Source of the DNA: Kofleriaceae bacterium
GTDB taxonomy: Bacteria; Myxococcota_A; Polyangia; Haliangiales; Haliangiaceae
Reading direction: 5' to 3'
Length of the DNA: 64,000 bases
NCBI GenBank assembly: GCA_020633495.1
Contig: JACKDR010000002.1
Location: 248,001 to 312,000, forward strand
Of this stretch, positions 57,956 through 64,000 are shown piece by piece. Each line of letters starts with the position of its first letter. Position 1 is the stretch's first letter. Position numbers and translations under genes: made by a program. The notes under the pieces were generated by a model. That model saw only the letters and a list, made by a program, of their open reading frames with translations. It searched no databases and was not told the origin of the DNA.

Positions 57956-59103
57956 ATGTCCCCTCGCCGCGATTGCATCATTCGCTGGTACGTCGTCAAG
58001 ATCGTATCGTTTACGATCGAAGTCGCGAATTCGTGCTCCGCGCGCTGTCGGCCGCGTGCCCCCATCCTGGTCCGAAGCGGCTCGTCCTCGACGAGCCGCT
58101 TCAATGCGGCCGCCAGCCTCGTGGGATCTCGTGCAGGTACGAGCAACCCATTGTCACCGTCCGCTACGATCGCTCGACACCCCGGGACGTCGGTGGTCAC
58201 GATCGCTCGACCCGCAGCAGCGGCCTCGATCAGCGACAGCGGCGCTCCCTCTCGGTACGATGGAAGGCACGCTATGTGGCAGCTCTGAAGCAACTCGGGG
58301 ATATCGTTCCTTCGTCCAAGCCAGTCAACAAGTCCTTGTCGTGTCCATTCCTCTAACCTGGCCACGGGGACCGCCGCAGGGTTCGCCGGGTCGGGTGCCC
58401 CGGCAAGCAGCACCCGAAAGGGCTTCACCCGTTGCCTTCGGAGTAGCCGCGTCGCGGCCACGAGTTCTCCGACGCCCTTGTCCCAGAGCATCCGGGAGTG
58501 CATCAGGACCGTGACAACTCCGGGAGCGGGAGGGAGTGACGGGAAACGGACAAGATCGACGCCAGATCCGGTGACGACATCGATCTGTTCGCTGCGTGCT
58601 AGTCGTCGCTCGACGAGCAGCGTTGCATCGTCCCGATTCTGCACCAGTACTCGTGCCGTCCGGGAGGTGCGGATCATGGTGCGGAATGTCCGCTCGTAGA
58701 GGCCGCGCATGACCTGCCGACCGAGCCCTTGTCCCAGATAGAGGTACCCCATCCCCGCCACGGCATTGAGGACTGCCGGTGCTCCGGAGAGTCGTGCAGC
58801 GATGTTCCCGTACACGATGGGCTTGGCTGCGACGAGATGCACGAGATCAGGTCGCACTTGGCGCATGATTCGGGTTAGGCCGAAGACCGATCGTAGCTCC
58901 ACCAACGGGTTCGTACTACGGCGATCGAGCGGGAACTCTCGGTGCTCCAGACCCGCGTCGCGGATCTCGGCGGAGCGCTCGCCAGGACCGGTCGCGACCA
59001 CGACGCGCCAGCCAACGTCGCGAGCGGCCCGCGCAAGATCGAGGCGATGGGAGAGGAAGTACCAGTCCTCGGTGACGACGATCAGCAACGTCTCGGACGC
59101 CAT
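57952..59103 (-). CDS. GT4-type glycosyltransferase
   Basis: 383 residues. LLIVVTEDWYFLSHRLDLAR is the N-terminal signature of a GT4 subgroup next to WbpL/WbpV genes, followed by HLVAAKPIVYGNIAARLSG, VLVQNRDDATLL, VTGSGVDLVRF, MLWDKGVGELVAATR and SYREGAPLSLIEAAAAG with the EX7E motif. It most likely adds the second sugar of the repeat unit. ATG is at ASETLLIVV; a longer upstream frame overlaps the dehydratase gene. Confidence 0.88.
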   Translation of the reverse strand: MASETLLIVVTEDWYFLSHRLDLARAARDVGWRVVVATGPGERSAEIRDAGLEHREFPLDRRSTNPLVELRSVFGLTRIMRQVRPDLVHLVAAKPIVYGNIAARLSGAPAVLNAVAGMGYLYLGQGLGRQVMRGLYERTFRTMIRTSRTARVLVQNRDDATLLVERRLARSEQIDVVTGSGVDLVRFPSLPPAPGVVTVLMHSRMLWDKGVGELVAATRLLRRQRVKPFRVLLAGAPDPANPAAVPVARLEEWTRQGLVDWLGRRNDIPELLQSCHIACLPSYREGAPLSLIEAAAAGRAIVTTDVPGCRAIVADGDNGLLVPARDPTRLAAALKRLVEDEPLRTRMGARGRQRAEHEFATSIVNDTILTTYQRMMQSRRGDM

Positions 59104-59122
59104 CCGCAGCAAGCCCTCGGAA

Positions 59123-61072
59123 CTAGCTCTGCTGGCCGCTACGAGGGTTCGGCTGGTATCCGATGTCGAGTTCGCTGAGCGCGGCGCGAATTGCCTGCTC
59201 GTCACGAGCACGCACGCTAAATTGCATGCTCTCGATCAGCGAGTCGAGTCGTCGGGCATCGACACCGAGAGGACGACAGCGGAAGATCTTGCGGAGCGCC
59301 GTTGGGGACAGGTTCTCGCTTTTCGTGGACAGCTCCTCGAACAGCTTCTCACCGGGGCGTGTCCCCACGATGCGGATTCCGATCTCCTCCTCGCGGAAGC
59401 CAGAGAGGCGGATCATCTGGCGGGCGAGGTCGATGATGCGAACCGGCTCGCCCATATCGAGGAGGAACACGTCGCCACCGTGGCCGATGGTGCCGGCCTG
59501 GATGACCAGGTTCGCGGCTTCCGGGATCGTCATGAAGTAGCGGGTCGCTTCGGGATGGGTCACCGTTACCGGCCCGCCGGACGCGATCTGATCGCGGAAG
59601 ATGCCGACAACGGACCCGCGGCTTCCGAGCACGTTCCCGAAGCGGACGCACGAGAAGCGCGTAGCGGAGCGTACGGCTGCATTCTGGACGATCTGTTCGG
59701 CGATGCGCTTGCTCGCACCCATGACGCTCGTCGGGTTGATCGCCTTGTCGGTGGAGATCATCACGAAGCTCTCGACACCATTCTCGTCGGCGAGGTCGAC
59801 CAGCTGTCTCGTTGCGAAGACGTTGTTACGAAGGGCCTCCCATGGGAAGCGCTCCATCATGGGGACGTGCTTGAACGCGGCGGCATGGAATACCACCTCC
59901 GGTCGAAGCTCCTTGAACGTGCGTTCCAGCGCCTTCGGATCCATGACATCAAGCAGCACAGGTTGGACCACGTGACCCAGCTGTGCCTCGTTCAGCTCTC
60001 GTTCGACCTCGAAGAGATTCGATTCATCCCTCTCGACCAAATACACGCATGCCGGCCTCATTCGAGCTAGCTGGCGACACAGTTCGCTGCCGATCGAACC
60101 GCCAGCGCCCGTCACCATCACACGCTTGCCCTCGTAGTGCGCGGTCAGGTCGACGAGGCTCAAAGAGGGCGGCACTGGGTCCCGTGACAGGAGATCCTCG
60201 ATACGAACCTCGCGAACCGCACTCGAGGGCGACGAGCTATCGCCGCCCCCGCCCAGGGTCTCGTACATGCCTTGCACAATGCGAACGTCGATCTCGAGGG
60301 GACTGCAGGCATCCATGATCCTGCTGATGGTCTTGGGGCCGAAGGCCGACGAGGTGATGATGAGCCGCTCCGGGGTAGCGTGCTTGAGGACCTTGGAGAG
60401 GTCCTGAATGCTTCCGAGGATCCTCAGGTTCGCGATGACCATGCCGACCTTGTCGGGGTCATCGTCAACGAAGCCGATGGGGCGGATACCAAGTTCCGGG
60501 TGACGGAGCGCTTCCTTCACGATTGCTAGGCCGCCCTGCCCGGCGCCGACTAGCAGGGTTGGAACTCCGACTTCCGCGCGCATTCGCTCGCGCAGGATGC
60601 GCGGCACAAAGCGAGCCCCTGCCATCCCGATGAAAGAGAACATGCCCTCCATCAAGATGATCGAGAGCGGGAAGATCAGCTGCGGGACGTGGAGCAACTC
60701 GGGCCCGAGTACCAATCGGCAGAAGATCAGGACAAGGCTCACGAGCGCGGTTGCCTGAGCCATCCGAAGGGCTTCGTGTAGACCCACGTAGCGCCATACC
60801 AGCCGGTACACGCCGAACACGTAGTTGATCATTACCCGGCCGAACGCGAGCAGCGGGGCCAGGAACATCATCTGGCGATAGAAGCTATGCGGGATGTGTC
60901 CCTCGAAGCGAGCGACGTACGCGACCAGCACGCCGAGGGCCACGATCACGAAGTCGAGCATGCCCGCCGCCACCCTGGCCTGACGGTTGCGCCCCAGCCG
61001 CGGCGCATCGCCTGTCAAGGAGGTTGCAGAACCGCTGAGCCGGCTGCTGGCAATCCGAGAGGGAGGGGACAC
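59123..61072 (-). CDS. WbpM/CapD/FlaA1-like UDP-GlcNAc 4,6-dehydratase
   Basis: 649 residues. N-terminal four-helix membrane domain (LDFVIVALGVLVAYVARFEG, PLSIILMEGMFSFIGMAGA), a first Rossmann domain (TLLVGAGQGGLAIVKEAL), and the catalytic SDR domain: MVTGAGGSIGSELCRQLAR, FHAAAFKHVPMME, STDKAINPTSVMGASKR (Met replaces the usual Tyr, as in the WbpM family), RFGNVLGSRGSVV, THPEATRYFMTIPEA. It dehydrates UDP-GlcNAc to the 4-keto-6-deoxy sugar. GTG at 61072 is preferred: GGAGAGG lies about six bases before it and it is one base after the kinase stop. ATGs at 61138 and 61111 would overlap the kinase gene. Confidence 0.9.
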   Translation of the reverse strand: MSPPSRIASSRLSGSATSLTGDAPRLGRNRQARVAAGMLDFVIVALGVLVAYVARFEGHIPHSFYRQMMFLAPLLAFGRVMINYVFGVYRLVWRYVGLHEALRMAQATALVSLVLIFCRLVLGPELLHVPQLIFPLSIILMEGMFSFIGMAGARFVPRILRERMRAEVGVPTLLVGAGQGGLAIVKEALRHPELGIRPIGFVDDDPDKVGMVIANLRILGSIQDLSKVLKHATPERLIITSSAFGPKTISRIMDACSPLEIDVRIVQGMYETLGGGGDSSSPSSAVREVRIEDLLSRDPVPPSLSLVDLTAHYEGKRVMVTGAGGSIGSELCRQLARMRPACVYLVERDESNLFEVERELNEAQLGHVVQPVLLDVMDPKALERTFKELRPEVVFHAAAFKHVPMMERFPWEALRNNVFATRQLVDLADENGVESFVMISTDKAINPTSVMGASKRIAEQIVQNAAVRSATRFSCVRFGNVLGSRGSVVGIFRDQIASGGPVTVTHPEATRYFMTIPEAANLVIQAGTIGHGGDVFLLDMGEPVRIIDLARQMIRLSGFREEEIGIRIVGTRPGEKLFEELSTKSENLSPTALRKIFRCRPLGVDARRLDSLIESMQFSVRARDEQAIRAALSELDIGYQPNPRSGQQS

Positions 61073-61073
61073 G

Positions 61074-63278
61074 TCAGGCCTCTCCCTGCGTGGCCTCGCC
61101 GTAGCTGCCATATGAGTAGTAGTAGTAGTAGCCGCCATATCGACGGCTCGAGATGTCCATGTCGTTCATGATGACGCCGAGGATTGGTGCCTCGACGTCC
61201 TTGAACTGGCGTGCCGCCGCCGATACGTCGGCAAGGTGGGTCTTGCCGGCCTGCGCTACCAACATCACGCCTGACGACAACCGGCACAGCACCACGGCAT
61301 CGGTGACCGCCAGGACCGGAGGGGAATCGAGCAGAACCCGATCGAACTTGCTCTCAAGCTCCTCCAGGATCTGCTTGAACTTCTTGGTCAGCAGCAATTC
61401 GACAGGATTTGGCGGCAGCGGACCGCACGGCAGGACGTAGAGGTTGGGGATGTCGGTCGACTTGATGACGTCGTCGATGGTCGCGTCGCCAAGGAGCAGG
61501 TTGGTGAGACCGCGCGTCTTCGATACCCCCAGCGACTTGTGCAATCGCGGACGACGCAGGTCGGTGTCGACGAGCAGCACTCTTTGGCCGCTCTGCGCCA
61601 TGATCGTCCCCATGTAGATGGTCGTGGTGGTCTTTCCCTCGCGAGGTCGTGGACTCGACACGGTTATTGTCTTCATCGGGCGATCCGTCGACGAGAACAG
61701 GATGTTGGTCTGGATCGACCGGCAGCACTCGGCGGCACGGGACGTCGGGTTGTGGAAGACGTACAGGTCCCGGTCCTTCTGGGCCTTCGGGGTGTCGCCC
61801 GTGGGGACATCCGCGACGATCGGGATGATGCCCAGCAGCGGCGCACCGACCACTCGCTGTACGTCCTCGGCGCTCTTGATCGTGCGGTCCATGAATTCGA
61901 GCAGAAAGGCGAGGCCAACCCCGAACATCAACGAGAGCATCATGCCCACCGTCACGTTGACCTTGAGACGCGGACTGACTAGGTAGGCCGCGCGGGCGTA
62001 CTCGTTCTCGTCGACGTTGATCTGCTCGTTCCGGCTCTCGACTTCGCTGGTGTGCAGCCGCCCGATCAGCTGCGTGTAATTCTCCTCGTCGGTCTTCTGG
62101 GTCCGGACCAGGCGGTTGTACTCGACGTTGAGGGGGCCGAGTGCAAGGGCTTCCTGTTTGAGACGGGTGACCTCGCCCTCGAACGCAGACTCGGCGGAGA
62201 GGGCGGCTTGGTACTTCTCGTCGAGCTCGCGGGTGGCGCGCCGCGCCTCCCCCTGGATCGCGGCGTAGAGGTCGTCGACCTTCTTCTTCTGCTGCACGAA
62301 GCGGTCGCTCTTGGGGCCGAACTCCTCCTGGATCTCGAGGAACCTCTGACGCTCGTCGATGTACTGCTTCTTGAGCTGGTCGACGGTGTCGGCGTTCGAC
62401 GCCAGCGCGAAGACCGGTGACTCGAGCACTTCCTCGCCCTTGAGGCCGAGCGCGCGCTTGCGCAACGAGCCCAGCTCGATCCGCTTGATCCGCGCGTCGC
62501 CGAGCGCACCGGTGAAGCGCTGGATGTCGGAGGCGAGGATGCTCTGCTTGTCCTCGAGCGACACCGAGATCATGTCGTGCTTGTCCTTGAACTCGTAGAG
62601 CTCGCGCTCGGACTCGCGCAGCGCCTTCTCGGCGGCGTCGAGCTCCGACGACAGGAACTTGCTGCTCTTGTCGGCGCCAACGGTGCGCTTGGCGACGGTG
62701 GCGGACAGGTAGCTGCGGACGTGCTCGTTGGCCAGCGCCATGGCCAGCGCCTTGTCGGTGTCCTTGACCGTGATCGCGATGATCCGGCTCTCGCGGTTCT
62801 GCGCAGCGCCGACCATGCCCTTGAAGGCCTCGGCGGCCTGATCGATGCGCTCCTCCGTCGTCAGGTTCGGGTACTTGTCGGGCGGGATCAGCTGATCATA
62901 GAAGTACTGCTCGCCGTTGCGCTTCGTCACCGTCGCGCGCGCTAGCGGGAAGTTGGTTAGGATGTCGACCTGGGTGTTGTAGTACTCCTGGTTCGACCAG
63001 TAGCTACCGGCGCCGAGCTCGATCACGGACTCCTGGTCAGAGCCGAGCACGCGCGGTGCCTGCGGGTTGACGACCACGGTCGCCGTTGCTGCGTAGATCT
63101 TGGGCTGCCGCATCGTGTACAGGACCGACGCGGTCACGCCGATCGCCACGATGGCGGCAACGATCCAGAGCCGACGCCGGATGATCGTCAGATAGCGGAG
63201 GAGGTTGCCGCTGTCGTCATCCTCGTCCGCGGTCTCGGATGGGCTCGGAGTGGAGGCGGGTTGGGTGGATGTGGACAC
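61074..63278 (-). CDS. Wzc-like BY-kinase with Wzz domain
   Basis: 734 residues from GTG, with AAGGA eight bases upstream; another GTG at 63308 is possible. N-terminal Wzz domain with TM1 (LWIVAAIVAIGVTASVLYTM), a long periplasmic coiled coil (about 150-430), TM2 (VGMMLSLMFGVGLAFLLEF), then the kinase: Walker A SSPRPREGKTTTTIYMG, A' VLLVDTDLRRPR, Walker B RVLLDSPPVLAVTDAVVLC, and a C-terminal Tyr cluster GGYYYYYSYGSYGE. It sets chain length and is regulated by autophosphorylation at those tyrosines; no Wzb phosphatase is visible. First gene of the minus-strand operon. Confidence 0.93.
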   Translation of the reverse strand: MSTSTQPASTPSPSETADEDDDSGNLLRYLTIIRRRLWIVAAIVAIGVTASVLYTMRQPKIYAATATVVVNPQAPRVLGSDQESVIELGAGSYWSNQEYYNTQVDILTNFPLARATVTKRNGEQYFYDQLIPPDKYPNLTTEERIDQAAEAFKGMVGAAQNRESRIIAITVKDTDKALAMALANEHVRSYLSATVAKRTVGADKSSKFLSSELDAAEKALRESERELYEFKDKHDMISVSLEDKQSILASDIQRFTGALGDARIKRIELGSLRKRALGLKGEEVLESPVFALASNADTVDQLKKQYIDERQRFLEIQEEFGPKSDRFVQQKKKVDDLYAAIQGEARRATRELDEKYQAALSAESAFEGEVTRLKQEALALGPLNVEYNRLVRTQKTDEENYTQLIGRLHTSEVESRNEQINVDENEYARAAYLVSPRLKVNVTVGMMLSLMFGVGLAFLLEFMDRTIKSAEDVQRVVGAPLLGIIPIVADVPTGDTPKAQKDRDLYVFHNPTSRAAECCRSIQTNILFSSTDRPMKTITVSSPRPREGKTTTTIYMGTIMAQSGQRVLLVDTDLRRPRLHKSLGVSKTRGLTNLLLGDATIDDVIKSTDIPNLYVLPCGPLPPNPVELLLTKKFKQILEELESKFDRVLLDSPPVLAVTDAVVLCRLSSGVMLVAQAGKTHLADVSAAARQFKDVEAPILGVIMNDMDISSRRYGGYYYYYSYGSYGEATQGEA

Positions 63279-63378
63279 GGCAGGATCCTTAGACGCCGCC
63301 CGGAGCACAGGCGTTCAGGCTCGGAGTCTTTCTAGGGTCGCGAAAAGTATGATCTTTCGAGCAGGATGCCAAGGAAGA

Positions 63379-64000
63379 TCAGGGCTCCTTCAGCTGGTCG
63401 GCCTGCCCGCGTTCCCACTCGGCCTGGTTGTGGTTGCCCAGTAGGTCCTCCACCGCGGCGACCTTGAGGTGGCACTGGATCATGAGGTCGCGGCTGCCGG
63501 AGGCAAGGCCCGAGGCTCGCTCCAGGGTCTGCCTCGCCCCTCCCAGGTCACCGGCTTCGACCTGGACGTCTGCTAGGGCGAACAGGAGCTGGAGGCGGTC
63601 GTAGCTCGGCCCCTCCGCGGTCCCACCGACGGCGTCGGTCAGGAGTGTGAGCGCGCCCCGGGTGTCGCCTGACAGGGCGAGGGCCCGGCCAAGCACGGTG
63701 GCGCTGCGAGCCTGCGGGGCTTGCTGCCAGGCGGCGCGCGCAGCGGGAACCGCGATGTCGGCTCGCCGCTGGCTGATCGCGACCTGGGCGAGCAGGGTCT
63801 GAGTCACGGCGTCGCGCGGGTTGGCTTCGGCGGCGGCCTGGACGTAGGCCAGCGCGGTTGGGGGCTGTCGCTCGAGCGCGTGGTAGAGGCGCCAGAGGTG
63901 TCTCGGCTCGGTCGGCATCGCCTTCACCGCGGCGGCGGGATCGGGGAACGCGCGCAGGACGTCGGCGACGATCGGCGCGACGTCGCGCGCCCACCGGATC
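63379..64000 (-). CDS. TPR-rich protein, C-terminal part (5' truncated by the window edge)
   Basis: The frame is open through the last base of the window, so the start is outside. About 206 residues are visible, built of helical pairs: ALAYVQAAAEANPRDAVTQT, LLAQVAISQRRADIAVPAAR, VLGRALALSGDTRGALTLLT, LFALADVQVEAGDLGGARQT and LGNHNQAEWERGQADQLKEP. It probably forms a TPR scaffold or the tail of a larger membrane or polymerase-associated protein of the polysaccharide locus. No catalytic motif is visible. The 100 bases to the BY-kinase start show no convincing promoter. Confidence 0.75.
   Translation of the reverse strand, partial: IRWARDVAPIVADVLRAFPDPAAAVKAMPTEPRHLWRLYHALERQPPTALAYVQAAAEANPRDAVTQTLLAQVAISQRRADIAVPAARAAWQQAPQARSATVLGRALALSGDTRGALTLLTDAVGGTAEGPSYDRLQLLFALADVQVEAGDLGGARQTLERASGLASGSRDLMIQCHLKVAAVEDLLGNHNQAEWERGQADQLKEP

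Noticed and set aside
61073..61138. Earlier ATG starts for the WbpM-like gene
   Set aside because: They would overlap the kinase's Tyr-cluster codons and lack a ribosome-binding site, whereas the GTG at 61072 has GGAGAGG upstream.
63279..63378. Sigma-54 promoter upstream of the BY-kinase (TTGGCATCCTGCTC on the minus strand)
   Set aside because: The GG and GC elements are six bases apart instead of ten.

Overview
The window comes from a GC-rich bacterium, most likely a myxobacterium (Myxococcota; a Haliangiales/Kofleriaceae-type genome is my best guess). The pointers are a MYXO-CTERM-like sorting tail, long FG-GAP surface proteins, an FHA protein with a receiver neighbour, a modified Hsp70, an S46 peptidase and a Wzx/Wzy exopolysaccharide locus. 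That assignment is inference. I saw no rRNA, tRNA, CRISPR array, insertion sequence or prophage. Genes are tightly packed, with many GTGA, ATGA or TGATG overlaps.

Layout. 0-12.4 kb is housekeeping: a truncated receiver domain, an FHA protein, a FAH-family hydrolase, folK, and a minus-strand his operon (hisB-hisH-hisA-hisF-hisIE) ending in a translationally coupled DinG-like helicase, then an Hsp70 with an inserted linker and a HExxH protein. 12.4-28.6 kb holds a UvrD/PcrA helicase, an S46 peptidase lipoprotein, a YndJ-like membrane protein, an orphan DNA methyltransferase, a WbpD-like acetyltransferase, a small beta-barrel, a bacterial PRMT-like methyltransferase, a GH35 glycosidase, a NUDIX hydrolase, a beta-CASP nuclease and a DegT aminotransferase.

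28.6-37.6 kb is the most interesting part. It has a nine-copy dyad repeat array, an S26 (Ser/His-type) peptidase gene, a 55-residue peptide gene with a YxxP leader motif and two cysteines, an FG-GAP lipoprotein, a radical SAM/SPASM enzyme, an HPr-kinase-like protein, a methyltransferase, a PqqD-like protein and a divergent nucleotidyltransferase. I read this as a probable ribosomal peptide (RiPP) maturation locus.

37.7-63.4 kb is a polysaccharide region. It starts with exported proteins and an outer-membrane barrel, a WbpB-like sugar dehydrogenase and a large MYXO-CTERM FG-GAP protein. A plus-strand set follows: two asparagine-synthase-type amidotransferases, a flippase, glycosyl- and acyltransferases, a Wzy-like polymerase, methyltransferases and an SGNH esterase. 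A minus-strand set reads BY-kinase, WbpM-like dehydratase, glycosyltransferase, WbpV-like epimerase and WecA/WbpL-like initiating transferase. The second half of this region is visibly less GC-rich. A truncated TPR gene ends the window.

How it fits together. The polysaccharide genes supply initiation on undecaprenyl phosphate, sugar modification, flipping, polymerisation and tyrosine-kinase chain-length control. WbpB-, WbpE- and WbpD-like enzymes scattered over 20 kb could make a diacetamido uronic acid that the two amidotransferases then amidate. Several genes lack a Shine-Dalgarno sequence and have a -10 hexamer ending 6-9 nt before the start codon, which suggests leaderless transcripts. 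No gene-free stretch exceeds 300 bases except 21747-22132, which holds a small ORF and inverted repeats.
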